Origin: BMS3ABIN04 sp965554225
GTDB lineage: Bacteria; Bacteroidota; Ignavibacteria; Ignavibacteriales; Melioribacteraceae
Assembly: GCA_965554225.1 (NCBI GenBank)
Contig: CBEVZC010000057.1
Coordinates: 1-17,995, forward strand
DNA: 17,995 bases
Reading direction: 5' to 3'
Part shown: positions 1 through 8,802 of the stretch, piece by piece
Layout: each line of letters starts with the position of its first letter
Position numbering within the stretch: position 1 is the first letter of the stretch
Position numbers and translations under genes: made by a program
The notes under the pieces: generated by a model
Told to the model about the DNA's origin: nothing
The model's input: only the letters and a program-made list of their open reading frames with translations
The model's database searches: none

Positions 1-180
1 AGCTTTTGTTTTGAATGACATTTATTGATCAAGTGTCCATTCCATTCCTTTTCTTTATTTAATTTTCCGTTTTTCGATTATAATTTTCACGGATTTAATT
101 TTCATAGAGAATCAATTTATAAACTATAATTAAATTATATTTTAGTGAAGGATATTTGTTTTTAATTTTCTTGGAGAAAC

Positions 181-1041
181 ATGAAACTCAGTCTGATAGG
201 AACAGGTTTAATGGGAAAACCGATGGCGATTTCCCTCCTCGAAAAGGGATATGAACTATTTGTTTATAATCGCACACAATCTAAAACGGAAGAACTAAAA
301 GAAAAAGGTGCAGTAATTGCAGATTCTTCAAATCAGTTGATTAAACTTACTGATACAGTTATAACTATGCTTTCTAATTATAATGCAATTAAAAATGTTC
401 TTTTTAATAATAATAATGATTTTGCCGGTAAAACAATTGTTCAAATGAGTACAATTGCTCCGGATGAAAGTTTGGAGCTGAAGGCAAAAATAGAAAAGTT
501 AAATGGGAAATATATTGAAGCGCCGGTATTGGGAAGCATTCCGCAAATTAAAGCCGGTGAACTGATTATTCTTGTGGGCGGTTCGCTTGAACTATATAAC
601 AGATTTCATGAATTGCTGGAAGTTTGGGGTAGTAAAATTATTCATGTCGGTGAAGTGGGAAAAGCAGCTGCATTAAAACTTGCACTCAATCAGTTAATTA
701 TTAGCGAGACAACTGCCTTTGCAATGAGCTTAGGTTATGTGCGCAAAACTGGTGTTGACGTTAATATGTTTATGGATATTTTAAGAGGCAGTGCATTGTA
801 TGCGCCCACTTTCGATAAAAAATTGCAAAGATATCTTAACCGAGATTTCAAAAATCCTAATTTTCCTGTTAAGCACCTACTAAAAGACCTAAATATAATC
901 TCTGAAAACTTCGGTAAAGAAAAAATAAACAATCAAATTCTTGAAGCTACAAAACAAATATTGCACCGAGCAATAGACGAAGGATTATCTGACGTAGACT
1001 ATTCAGCATTATACAACATAATTAACCCGAAAACTAACTAA
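181..1041 (+). CDS. NAD(P)-dependent beta-hydroxyacid dehydrogenase, glyoxylate/succinic semialdehyde reductase type
   Basis: Seen: the N-terminal Rossmann dinucleotide motif GTGLMGKPMA (residues 7-16) is followed by NRT at 30-32, which in this family usually goes with NADPH preference. The substrate-loop region is at about 114-133 (APVLGS then GELIILVGG). The expected catalytic lysine is K166 in the KLALNQ stretch, with N170 one helical turn on. The C-terminal helical domain carries the family-typical KDLN (235-238) and ends in a DVDYSALY-like stretch. At 286 aa it is full length. Known: family members reduce small aldehydes or 2-keto acids such as glyoxylate or succinic semialdehyde, or oxidise 3-hydroxyisobutyrate, in the cytosol. 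The NRT and GELIIL features favour the reductase branch, but the exact substrate cannot be read from sequence. A GGAG at 173-176 supports the ATG at 181. It stands alone, 229 bp before the moxR operon. Confidence 0.88.
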   Translation: MKLSLIGTGLMGKPMAISLLEKGYELFVYNRTQSKTEELKEKGAVIADSSNQLIKLTDTVITMLSNYNAIKNVLFNNNNDFAGKTIVQMSTIAPDESLELKAKIEKLNGKYIEAPVLGSIPQIKAGELIILVGGSLELYNRFHELLEVWGSKIIHVGEVGKAAALKLALNQLIISETTAFAMSLGYVRKTGVDVNMFMDILRGSALYAPTFDKKLQRYLNRDFKNPNFPVKHLLKDLNIISENFGKEKINNQILEATKQILHRAIDEGLSDVDYSALYNIINPKTN

Positions 1042-1259
1042 ACCTGCTTTTTAAATTGCAGTACTAAATTCTCCGTCCGTAATTGACCTGTTTAGAGATC
1101 ACAGCTTTTAATTCTTCAGTCTCTAGAAGAGTAAATTTTATTATATTATAAAGTTATATTTTTTTTATTTGATAGATTGAAAAAATAAGAATTTTATCAG
1201 ATAGGAAACTTTTTAAAACATGTTATTGTAGAAACACAATTAGTTTATTTAAATAATGT

Positions 1260-1265
1260 AAGGAG
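1260..1265 (+). promoter_or_regulatory. Shine-Dalgarno that decides the moxR TTG start
   Basis: AAGGAG lies 5 nt before the TTG at 1271. It is one of the better ribosome binding sites in the window, and there is no in-frame ATG before the conserved N-terminal helix, so the TTG is the likely start. Confidence 0.7.
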
Positions 1266-1270
1266 CCGTT

Positions 1271-2254
1271 TTGGAAATTACAGAATTAAACGAAAAAATC
1301 AAGAAGGAAAGTGAATTTGTAGATATTCTCTTTGCTGAAATAGGTAAAGTAATTGTCGGTCAAAAAGAAATGGTTGAACGACTAATTATCGGACTTCTTG
1401 CAAATGGTCATGTATTGCTTGAAGGTGTTCCCGGTCTTGCCAAAACACTTGCAATCAAATCACTTTCGTCTTCTATGAAAGCTAAATTCCAGAGAATCCA
1501 GTTTACTCCCGATTTATTGCCTGCGGATTTAATTGGGACAATGATTTATAATCAGAAAGAAGGGAATTTTTCTATTAAAAAAGGTCCTATTTTCTCAAAT
1601 TTTATTTTAGCTGATGAAATAAACCGCGCGCCGGCAAAAGTACAAAGTGCACTGTTGGAAGCAATGCAGGAGCGACAAGTAACTATTGGTCATTCAACAT
1701 TTAAACTTGATGAACCTTTTCTTGTGCTTGCAACTCAAAACCCAATTGAACAGGAAGGAACTTATCCTCTACCGGAAGCACAGGTCGATAGATTCATGCT
1801 TAAAGTAAAAATTACTTATCCTTCAAGAGATGAAGAGTTAAAAATTATGCATGAAAATGTTGGAGGAGCGTTCCCGACTATTAACCCCGTAATTTCGCAG
1901 AAACAAATCTTAAATGCCCGTAAACTTGTCCGCGATATTTATGTTGACGAAAAAATTGAGCAATATATTTTAGATATTGTAATGGCAACAAGAAAACCAA
2001 GTGAATTTGCCTTGAACGATTTAACCGATTTAATTAGTTACGGCGCTTCACCCAGGGCAACAATAAATTTAGCTCTCGGTGCAAGAGCAATGGCTTTTGT
2101 TAAAAGACGCGGTTATGTTATCCCGGAAGATGTGAGATCAATTTGCATGGACGTTTTAAGGCATAGAGTTGCGGTGACCTATGAAGCCGAAGCTGAAGAA
2201 ATAAATTCCGAAAAGATTATTGAGAACATTCTGAATAAAGTTGAAGTACCGTAG
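1271..2254 (+). CDS. moxR: MoxR-family AAA+ ATPase
   Basis: Cytosolic AAA+ ATPase of the MoxR class, thought to act as a chaperone on partner von Willebrand A proteins. Seen: Walker A GVPGLAKT at 52-59, Walker B FILADEINR at 111-119, a sensor-1 Asn in ATQNPIEQEGTYPLPEAQ (N157), and sensor-2 GASPR at 258-262 with R262 in the expected place. The 327-aa length is normal for MoxR, and no catalytic residue is missing. It starts with TTG behind a good AAGGAG. It opens the Bat operon: the DUF58 gene begins 38 nt downstream, and moxR-DUF58-bat order is the classic arrangement in Bacteroidota, Spirochaetes and relatives. I could not identify a convincing promoter in the 229-bp upstream gap, although the operon probably starts there. 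The family is certain; the substrate is inferred from context. Confidence 0.95.
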   Translation: MEITELNEKIKKESEFVDILFAEIGKVIVGQKEMVERLIIGLLANGHVLLEGVPGLAKTLAIKSLSSSMKAKFQRIQFTPDLLPADLIGTMIYNQKEGNFSIKKGPIFSNFILADEINRAPAKVQSALLEAMQERQVTIGHSTFKLDEPFLVLATQNPIEQEGTYPLPEAQVDRFMLKVKITYPSRDEELKIMHENVGGAFPTINPVISQKQILNARKLVRDIYVDEKIEQYILDIVMATRKPSEFALNDLTDLISYGASPRATINLALGARAMAFVKRRGYVIPEDVRSICMDVLRHRVAVTYEAEAEEINSEKIIENILNKVEVP

Positions 2255-2292
2255 TAGAACAAGATTAAGAGTAAGGTTAAGATTTAAAAGAT

Positions 2293-3168
2293 ATGCTGAC
2301 AAAAGAATTATTAAAACAAGTTAGACAAATAGAAATTAAAACTCGCGGAGTTGTTAACGAAGTTTTTTCCGGCGAATACCAATCGGTTTTCAAAGGAAGG
2401 GGAATGGAATTTTCAGAAGTGCGCGAATACCAAATTGGGGACGATATAAGAAGTATCGACTGGAATGTAACTGCAAGATTCGGGCATCCATATATAAAAA
2501 TATTTGAAGAAGAGCGAGAATTGACCGTCATCTTATTGGTTGATATGAGCGGCTCAATGGTTTTCGGAAGTGTAGATAAAACTAAGCAGAGAATTGCAGC
2601 GGAACTAACTGCTATTCTTGCTTTTTCCGCAATGAAAAACAACGATAAAGTCGGACTGATTTTATTTACCGAATCTATTGAAAAATTTGTTCCTCCGAGA
2701 AAAGGAAGAAGTCATGTGTTAAGAATTATAAGAGAAGTTTTATCTTTTGCACCCCAAGGGAATAATACCAATTTAAAAGGCGCTCTTGAGTATTTTAATC
2801 ATACAATAAAGAAAAAAAGTATTGCATTTTTAATCTCAGATTACTTTGACAGCGGGTATGAAAAGATATTAAGAATAGCAGGTAAAAAGCACGACTTAAT
2901 AGGAATAGTTCTGCGTGATCCGCGCGAGACTGAATTGTTGAAAGCAGGTCTGATAAAATTTAGAGATGCCGAAACAGGTGAAATAAGATATGTTGATACA
3001 AGCAGTAAAGTTGTACAAGAAAATTTTGCAAAGCATTTGAATGAATATGAAGAGAAACGCAGATCGGTTTTTATATCCAGCCGGTTAGATACAATACGAA
3101 TCAGCACGGGTGAATCTTATATTAAACCGTTGGCTGAGTTCTTTCATTTACGTGAGAAACGATGGTAA
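2293..3168 (+). CDS. DUF58 family protein with von Willebrand A fold
   Basis: Soluble 291-aa protein, with no signal peptide or membrane segment. Seen: the DUF58 signature around residues 37-58 (GMEFSEVREYQIGDDIRSID followed by W57), then a MIDAS-type DMSGSM at 84-89 and a later ISDYF at 181-185 in the position of the third MIDAS loop. Known: DUF58 proteins are almost always encoded next to MoxR ATPases, and the two are believed to work as a pair, the vWA part being the likely client or effector. Context fits: it sits directly after moxR and overlaps the next gene by 7 nt (3162-3168), which suggests translational coupling. Its biochemical job in the Bat system has not been settled. Confidence 0.93.
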   Translation: MLTKELLKQVRQIEIKTRGVVNEVFSGEYQSVFKGRGMEFSEVREYQIGDDIRSIDWNVTARFGHPYIKIFEEERELTVILLVDMSGSMVFGSVDKTKQRIAAELTAILAFSAMKNNDKVGLILFTESIEKFVPPRKGRSHVLRIIREVLSFAPQGNNTNLKGALEYFNHTIKKKSIAFLISDYFDSGYEKILRIAGKKHDLIGIVLRDPRETELLKAGLIKFRDAETGEIRYVDTSSKVVQENFAKHLNEYEEKRRSVFISSRLDTIRISTGESYIKPLAEFFHLREKRW

Positions 3169-4115
3169 AAAAGATATTTATATATATATTAGTTTTTATA
3201 AGCGTTAGTCTCAATATACAAGCTCAGTCATTAACCGTACAAGCAGAAACCGATACGACGGATTATCTTGTTGGGGATTACATCCACTATAAGCTTATTC
3301 TAACATACGGCAGCAACTATAAGGTAAATGTTCCTCCGTTAAAAGATAAGTTAGGAAGCCTTGAATTAATCAGTGAAGCGCCTGTTGAAAAATCGGAGAA
3401 TGATTCGAGAATTACTGAAATCCACGAATACATTTTAGCAGGTTATGATTCTTCATCTATTAATATTCCTCCAATTAAAATTGAATATATTATTGGAAAC
3501 AGCAATAATACTCAGTATTTGGAATCCAATACTGTTCATATAAATGTTCATACACTTAGAGTAAACCCGTCTTCCGATATAAAAGATGTAAGAGAGCCTT
3601 TAAGAATCGCATTAGGTTGGGTTTTTTATTTTATTCTCGGATTAATAATATTGCTGATTCTTTTAGCAGCATATTATTTCTACAACAAGTATAAAAGAAA
3701 AAATACAGGAGAGGTTGAAGTAGTTAAAACGGTTCAGCTTTCCCCGGGTAAAATAGCTTTAAAAGCTTTAGATGAACTTAATGAGAAAAAATTATGGCAA
3801 AAAGGAAATGTTAAAGAATTTCACTCGGAAATAACCGGAATAATTAGGAAATATTTTGAAGATCGTTACAATTTTCGTGCGCTCGAAATGACTTCCGAAG
3901 AAATTATGCAGGTGCTTGACCGGGTGATGGACAATCAGCAATTAATCGATATTACCAGAGAATTTTTGAGTAATGCCGATCTGGTAAAGTTTGCCAAATT
4001 TGTACCGATGCCTTCCGTAAATGAAGAAATGATGAAAGAAGCGTACAAAATAGTATCGCGAACGAAAATGCCGGAGCGGGAAGAAGAAATGCTGGAGGGA
4101 GCAAATGTTCAATAA
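3162..4115 (+). CDS. Small BatD-like membrane protein of the Bat operon
   Basis: Seen: a signal peptide at 1-21 (hydrophobic core, then NIQA/Q), a beta-rich region of about 120 residues predicted in the periplasm, one membrane helix at about 148-173 (GWVFYFILGLIILLILLAA) with a basic KYKRK after it, and a helical C-terminal domain at about 195-300. That domain resembles the cytosolic C-terminus of batD in this operon: both have a Y[FL]E segment (YFEDRYN / YLENKLN), a following acidic/Thr-start helix and an F-A-x-F/A-P type stretch (KFAKFVP here, RFAPNS in BatD). So this looks like a shortened BatD paralogue; a DUF4381-like assignment is possible. It overlaps the DUF58 gene by 7 nt and batA by 11 nt, so it is an integral operon member. 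Its function is unknown; an envelope partner of the vWA proteins is inferred. Confidence 0.85.
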   Translation: MVKKIFIYILVFISVSLNIQAQSLTVQAETDTTDYLVGDYIHYKLILTYGSNYKVNVPPLKDKLGSLELISEAPVEKSENDSRITEIHEYILAGYDSSSINIPPIKIEYIIGNSNNTQYLESNTVHINVHTLRVNPSSDIKDVREPLRIALGWVFYFILGLIILLILLAAYYFYNKYKRKNTGEVEVVKTVQLSPGKIALKALDELNEKKLWQKGNVKEFHSEITGIIRKYFEDRYNFRALEMTSEEIMQVLDRVMDNQQLIDITREFLSNADLVKFAKFVPMPSVNEEMMKEAYKIVSRTKMPEREEEMLEGANVQ

Positions 4116-5100
4116 CGTTGAATTTGCTTATCCTTGGATTCTTTATTTTCTTTTCATAATTCCGTTTATGGCTTACTGGTATTGGAAGAAAAATCGCGAA
4201 AGAACACCTGATGTTATTTATTCATCGATAAAAGTTTTTAAAAATATAAAATCTACGCTCCGCGAAAAATTGAGACACCTGCCCGCCTTATTAAGAATTT
4301 TAGGGGTAGCATTACTAATTATAGCACTTGCGCGTCCGCAGTCCTATTTATCCGGTGAAGATATTTACACTGAAGGAATTGACATTGTAATGCTTCTTGA
4401 TATTTCCGGCAGTATGCTTGCGGAAGATTTTAAACCAAATAGATTGGAAGCAGCTAAACAAGTCATAGAAAAATTCATTGCCGGCAGAAAGAGTGATAAA
4501 ATCGGTTTAGTTGTTTTTTCAAGTAAAAGTTTCACACAATGTCCTCTTACTATTGATTATTCGGTATTAACGGGACTTCTGAAAGATATTCACAGCGGAA
4601 TTATTCAAGACGGAACGGCGATAGGAAATGCAATTGCAAACGGAGTAAATAGATTAAAAAACAGTAAATCGAAGAGCAAGATAATTATTTTATTAACAGA
4701 CGGAGTAAATAACAGCGGTGAAATTGATCCTGTTACGGCAGCTCAAATTGCTAAGAAGTTTGGGATAAGAATTTATACAATAGGCGTAGGAACAATTGGT
4801 GAAGCTCCTTTCCCGTTTCAAACACCGCTTGGCAAGAGATACTCAATGGTTAAGGTTGAAATTGACGAAGGTGTCTTAAAGCAGGTAGCTCAAATTACCG
4901 GAGGAAAATATTTTAGAGCTACAAACAAAAACAAACTTGCCAAAATTTATAATGAAATAGATAAACTTGAAAAATCGAAAGTTGAAATAACATCTTATAA
5001 ACATACTAATGAATTATTTTATGGTTGGGCCGGCAGCGGATTACTATTAATTTTGCTTGAACTGATTTTATCCAAAACTTATTTAAGAAGGTTACCTTAA
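4105..5100 (+). CDS. batA: BatA: membrane-anchored von Willebrand A protein
   Basis: 331 aa. Seen: an N-terminal membrane helix at about 9-26, a second hydrophobic segment at about 61-76, a vWA domain from about 91 to 290, and a C-terminal membrane helix at about 307-325. The MIDAS is complete: DISGS at 99-103 (D99, S101, S103), T171 in GTAIG, and D199 in LLTDG. Known: BatA-type proteins carry a metal-ion-dependent adhesion site on a domain flanked by membrane helices, and bat genes were first linked to aerotolerance in Bacteroides fragilis, though later work in other bacteria points to a more general envelope role. GGAGGG at 4095-4100 supports the ATG at 4105, inside the end of the preceding gene. 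batB follows after 3 nt and is a clear paralogue. Confidence 0.95.
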   Translation: MFNNVEFAYPWILYFLFIIPFMAYWYWKKNRERTPDVIYSSIKVFKNIKSTLREKLRHLPALLRILGVALLIIALARPQSYLSGEDIYTEGIDIVMLLDISGSMLAEDFKPNRLEAAKQVIEKFIAGRKSDKIGLVVFSSKSFTQCPLTIDYSVLTGLLKDIHSGIIQDGTAIGNAIANGVNRLKNSKSKSKIIILLTDGVNNSGEIDPVTAAQIAKKFGIRIYTIGVGTIGEAPFPFQTPLGKRYSMVKVEIDEGVLKQVAQITGGKYFRATNKNKLAKIYNEIDKLEKSKVEITSYKHTNELFYGWAGSGLLLILLELILSKTYLRRLP

Positions 5101-5103
5101 ATC

Positions 5104-6138
5104 ATGTTAAGATTTGCACATCCGGAATATTTAAATGCACTTTATTTAGTACCGCTATTAATTCTTCTTTTCTGGTATTCTCAGCGTCAGAGAAAAAGTT
5201 TGCTGGAAAAGTTTGCAAACAAAAAACTTTATAAGGTACTTTTGCCGGTAAAGAGTAATCTGAAATCAATTCTAAAATTTTGGACTGTAACATTAAGTAT
5301 CGTACTAATTATTCTTGCTCTTGCAAATCCGCAAATAGGCAGTAAAATTGAAGAAGTAAAGCACGTTGGTATAGATGTTTATATTTTACTTGATGTATCT
5401 CAAAGCATGAAAGCGCAGGATATTAAACCAAGTAGATTGGAAAAGGCAAAACATGATATCGGAAAATTAATTCAGAAATTGCGGGGTGATAGAATCGGAC
5501 TTATTGTGTTTGCCGGTGAAGCGTTTGTTCAATTCCCGTTAACTACAGATTATTCCGCGGCTAATTTATTCTTGTCTGCTGTTGATGTTAATTCCGTTCC
5601 TCAGCCGGGTACTGCAATTGGACCGGCAATTGACTTAGCGTTAAAGTCATTTAAGAAAGATGATAAGGCTAAAAAAGCTATTGTAATAATGACAGACGGA
5701 GAAGATCATCAAGGAAACTTAGATGAAGCAATTAAAAAAGCCAATAAATTAGATGTAAGTATTTATACAATCGGTCTCGGTTCCCCGGCAGGTGTTCCAA
5801 TTCCTATTTTTAATAAAGCAGGGATACAAGTAGGTTATAAAAAAGATAGAAGCGGTAAGGTTGTTCTTACTCATTTGGACGAAGCAACTCTTAAAGATAT
5901 TAGTGAAAAAGCACACGGGAAATATTATAGAGGTTCAAATACAGATGACGAATTGGAATCAGTTTATAACGATTTGGCAAGTTATGAAGGTACTGAATTT
6001 GGAGCAACAAAAGTTACTGAATATGAGGATAGATTTTATTATTTACTATTTCCCGCTATTTTATTATTGTTAATTGACTTTTTTGTATCAGAAAGAAAAT
6101 CAAAGTTCTTAATGCGTTTTGAAAAAAATGAAAGTTAG
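5104..6138 (+). CDS. batB: BatB: membrane-anchored von Willebrand A protein
   Basis: 344 aa with the same plan as BatA: a membrane helix at about 10-26, another hydrophobic segment at about 58-75, a vWA domain at about 90-300, and a C-terminal membrane helix at about 307-328. The MIDAS is intact: DVSQS at 97-101, T170 in GTAIG, and D198 in IMTDGED. The fourth position of the first loop is Gln where BatA has Gly, which still fits DxSxS. Shared blocks with BatA (KPxRLExAK, QxPLTxDYS, GTAIGxAI) show they arose by duplication. It starts 3 nt after batA stops, and batC follows after 8 nt. It is expected to sit in the inner membrane with the vWA domain contacting Bat partners; the side of the membrane is not shown by the sequence. 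Confidence 0.95.
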   Translation: MLRFAHPEYLNALYLVPLLILLFWYSQRQRKSLLEKFANKKLYKVLLPVKSNLKSILKFWTVTLSIVLIILALANPQIGSKIEEVKHVGIDVYILLDVSQSMKAQDIKPSRLEKAKHDIGKLIQKLRGDRIGLIVFAGEAFVQFPLTTDYSAANLFLSAVDVNSVPQPGTAIGPAIDLALKSFKKDDKAKKAIVIMTDGEDHQGNLDEAIKKANKLDVSIYTIGLGSPAGVPIPIFNKAGIQVGYKKDRSGKVVLTHLDEATLKDISEKAHGKYYRGSNTDDELESVYNDLASYEGTEFGATKVTEYEDRFYYLLFPAILLLLIDFFVSERKSKFLMRFEKNES

Positions 6139-6146
6139 AATAAACG

Positions 6147-6938
6147 ATGAATAAAGGTAATAAAAATAACACAAGCGACTTAAATTTTATAAGTGGAACG
6201 TATATTATGTCTGTTTTGCTAATGGTTTTTGTGTTCGGTTTAATCGATATAACTTTTGCGCAAAGTACTCGCAGTCTAATTAATGATGGTGTAGACCTTT
6301 ATGAAAAGAAAAAGTATTCCGATTCGGAGGTAGATTTTAAAAAGGGTATTGAAAATGATGCAAAATCGTTTGAGGGATATTTTAATCTGGGAGATGCACT
6401 TTATAAACAAGGAAGATATAATGAAGCTCTTGAGACATTGAAAAAATCCTATTCTCTTGCAAAAACAAATCAGCAAAAAGAAAGCGTTTATTATAATGTA
6501 GGAAATACATTATTAAAAGCTAAAAAATATGCAGAAAGCATTGATGCATATAAAAATGCGTTAAAGATAAATCCTAAAGACTTGGATGCTAAATATAATT
6601 TGTCTTATGCACTGCAAATGCTGAAGAACCAGAAAAATAAAGACAAAAATAAAAAGAATAAAAACAACAAGAATAAGAATAATAAGAACAATAAAGATAA
6701 GAATAAGCAAAACAAACAAGACCAAAATAAGAAGGATAAGCAAAAACAAAAGCAAAATAAGCAAAACAATAAAAAGAAAAATGAACAGCCAAAACAGCAG
6801 CCTCAACCCAAGAAGGATGAGATGTCGAAAGCTGAAGCTAAAAGAATATTGGACGCCTTAAAAAACAACGAAGCAGAAATTCAAAAACAGATAAGAAAAA
6901 GAAAAGGTAAAGTAAGAAAAACAGATAAAGATTGGTAA
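6147..6938 (+). CDS. batC: BatC: exported/anchored TPR protein with long N/K/Q/D low-complexity tail
   Basis: 263 aa. Seen: a hydrophobic segment at about 18-36 ending FAQS, read as a signal peptide or anchor; then two to three TPR units at about 41-74, 75-108 and 113-147 (for example the YNVGNTLLKAKKYAESIDAYKN type of spacing); then residues 161-211, made only of Asn, Lys, Gln and Asp; then a conserved BatC tail at about 226-250 (AEAKRILDALKNNE then EIQKQ). Known: BatC is the TPR partner in bat operons. The low-complexity linker is normally charged in BatC proteins, but this one is unusually pure. The start at 6147 has no clear Shine-Dalgarno and lies 8 nt after batB. batD follows after 23 nt. 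Confidence 0.9.
   Translation: MNKGNKNNTSDLNFISGTYIMSVLLMVFVFGLIDITFAQSTRSLINDGVDLYEKKKYSDSEVDFKKGIENDAKSFEGYFNLGDALYKQGRYNEALETLKKSYSLAKTNQQKESVYYNVGNTLLKAKKYAESIDAYKNALKINPKDLDAKYNLSYALQMLKNQKNKDKNKKNKNNKNKNNKNNKDKNKQNKQDQNKKDKQKQKQNKQNNKKKNEQPKQQPQPKKDEMSKAEAKRILDALKNNEAEIQKQIRKRKGKVRKTDKDW
6627..6779 (+). repeat. A-rich low-complexity coding tract in batC
   Basis: Codons 161-211 of batC encode only Asn, Lys, Gln and Asp, and the + strand here is almost entirely A with interspersed G and C. No exact period is visible; units such as AAxAAxAAxAAG recur irregularly. It is coding low complexity rather than a separate repeat element, and could be prone to slippage or length variation between strains. 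Confidence 0.75.
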
Positions 6939-6961
6939 ATTTACTTTTATAATTATTACCT

Positions 6962-8797
6962 ATGATAAAAAGACAAATTATATCGAACCTAATTATTTTA
7001 ATCCTTTTGGCAGGATATAATCTTTCTGCACAAAGTTTTAAAGCCAGTGTAGATAGAACAACTATTGGGTTAGGCCAAAATCTGCAAGTTGATTTTACCT
7101 TTAGTAACGGCGACTTGAATCAGCTTTCGGGATTTACTCCTCCGAATTTTTCTAATGCAAATTTACTAAGCGGACCGAACGAATCGCGAAGTATGCAGAT
7201 TATTAATGGTCAGGTTTCGGGTTCATTAACATATTCATTTATAATTCATCCTAGTAAAATCGGGAAACTTAGAATTGGAAGCGCTTCAATAAAGTATAAA
7301 GGGAAGAAATTAACTTCCAACTCAATTAGTGTTAATGTTGTTAAAGCTTCGTCGGCGCCTCAAACCGTACCTTCAAAAGCCGGAATTTCTGATCAAGAAA
7401 TTGCCAGGAATGTTTTTATTCGTGCAATTCCAAACAAAAGAAACGTAATACAAGGTGAGCAGATTACCGTAACTTATAAATTGTATACAAGGCTAAATAT
7501 CTCCTCCCCGCAAATTTCCAAATTGCCTAACAACAAAGGTTTTTGGGCAGAAGAGTTGGATACAAAACCTACTATTCGTTTTAATTATGAAATGTATAAG
7601 GGGCAGAGGTATAGGTCGGCGGTAATAAAGAAAGTAGCACTATTTCCAACAAAAAGCGGAAAACTAACCGTCACTCCATTCGAGCTGAAAATACCTGTAA
7701 TTGTAAGAAAGAAAAGGAGCACGGATTTATTTGATGATTTTTTTAATGATTCGTTTTTTGGAAGAGCACAAACTATAGAATATTTGGCTAAATCTAACAA
7801 GGTAACTATAAATGTAGCTCCGTTGCCTGCCGAAGGGAAACCTGAATCGTTTAATGGTTCCGTAGGAAAGTTTAATATTAAAGCAACAATAGATAAGCAA
7901 AAAGTAAAAACAAACGAAGCAATTTCGCTTAAATTAACTATTTCAGGTAGTGGAAATATTGCTCTACTTGAAATACCAAAGCTTAAATTGCCTCCCGGTT
8001 TTGAAAAGTATGAACCCAAAACTTCACAAGTGATAAACAGGAAAAATATTGTTTCTGGTAAAAAAACAATTGAGTACTTAATTGTCCCAAGAATTCCAGG
8101 CGAAAAGATAATTCCACCTATTGAATTTTCCTATTTTGATCCTTCTCGGATGAAATATATTACAAAAACAACACCTTCATTTAAAATAAATATTGAACAA
8201 AGTGAAAATGACTATGCTAACAATACTACCGGTTATTCAAAAGAAGATATAAAGCTTCTTAGCGAAGATATAAGGTTTATCAAAACATCTTTTAACTTAC
8301 AAAAGAAGAAAGAACTTCAAATTTTAACCGGCTGGTTTTGGTTTGCTGTAATTGTTCCTCTGTTAATTTTAATTGCATTAATTATAATTCAGAAGAGACA
8401 GAACAAATTGTTGAATGATATTGGTTTGTTAAAATTTCAGAGGGCGGAAAAAATTGCCAAAAACAAGCTGAAACTTGCTCAAAAAGCAATAGAAGCAGGT
8501 AACCGCGAGGATTATTATACCGGATTATCACAAGCTATTTTTGGTTATTTAGAAAATAAATTAAACATTCAGAAATCTGAATTTACCAAAGAGAAAGCTA
8601 TTAACAGGTTAAGAGAATTAAATGTAGATGAACGTCTTATTAAGAAAGTAGAGCAAATTTCGGAAAGATGTGAATTTGCGCGTTTTGCTCCGAATTCTCA
8701 ATCTCGTCAATCGGAAATAGAATTATATGATCAAACGGTAAGTGTAATACAGGAATTACAAAATTCTATTACTACTAAAAAGATGAGGAAGAAATAG
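6962..8797 (+). CDS. batD: BatD: periplasmic beta-rich protein with one membrane helix
   Basis: 611 aa, normal for BatD. Seen: a signal peptide at 1-23 (LILLAG then NLSA/Q), a large beta-rich exported region of about 430 residues, a single membrane helix at about 456-476 (GWFWFAVIVPLLILIALIII), and a basic, helical cytosolic tail from about 495. Known: this is the BatD / oxygen-tolerance family (BatD Pfam domain), encoded with batABC. The N-terminal opening (SVDRTTIGLGQNLQVDFTFS) matches the typical first strands of BatD. The tail resembles that of the smaller protein at 3162-4115, which has the same overall topology. batE follows after 5 nt. No truncation or frameshift is seen. Confidence 0.92.
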   Translation: MIKRQIISNLIILILLAGYNLSAQSFKASVDRTTIGLGQNLQVDFTFSNGDLNQLSGFTPPNFSNANLLSGPNESRSMQIINGQVSGSLTYSFIIHPSKIGKLRIGSASIKYKGKKLTSNSISVNVVKASSAPQTVPSKAGISDQEIARNVFIRAIPNKRNVIQGEQITVTYKLYTRLNISSPQISKLPNNKGFWAEELDTKPTIRFNYEMYKGQRYRSAVIKKVALFPTKSGKLTVTPFELKIPVIVRKKRSTDLFDDFFNDSFFGRAQTIEYLAKSNKVTINVAPLPAEGKPESFNGSVGKFNIKATIDKQKVKTNEAISLKLTISGSGNIALLEIPKLKLPPGFEKYEPKTSQVINRKNIVSGKKTIEYLIVPRIPGEKIIPPIEFSYFDPSRMKYITKTTPSFKINIEQSENDYANNTTGYSKEDIKLLSEDIRFIKTSFNLQKKKELQILTGWFWFAVIVPLLILIALIIIQKRQNKLLNDIGLLKFQRAEKIAKNKLKLAQKAIEAGNREDYYTGLSQAIFGYLENKLNIQKSEFTKEKAINRLRELNVDERLIKKVEQISERCEFARFAPNSQSRQSEIELYDQTVSVIQELQNSITTKKMRKK

Positions 8798-8802
8798 AAC
8801 GG

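Noticed and set aside
1..21. Minus-strand ATG at 19-21 opening a frame (MSFKTKA) that runs off the left edge
   Set aside because: Only seven codons are visible, no Shine-Dalgarno is present, and nothing identifies a family. It could be the start of a divergent gene but is not supportable.
2261..2284. Imperfect 12-nt tandem repeat between moxR and the DUF58 gene
   Set aside because: Two copies with two mismatches in AT-rich DNA; no known regulatory role and easily chance.
6561..6806. Long minus-strand ORFs opposite batC (Leu/Ile/Phe-rich or Tyr/Ser/Phe-rich)
   Set aside because: They are complements of the A-rich Lys/Asn tract and only mimic membrane proteins by composition.
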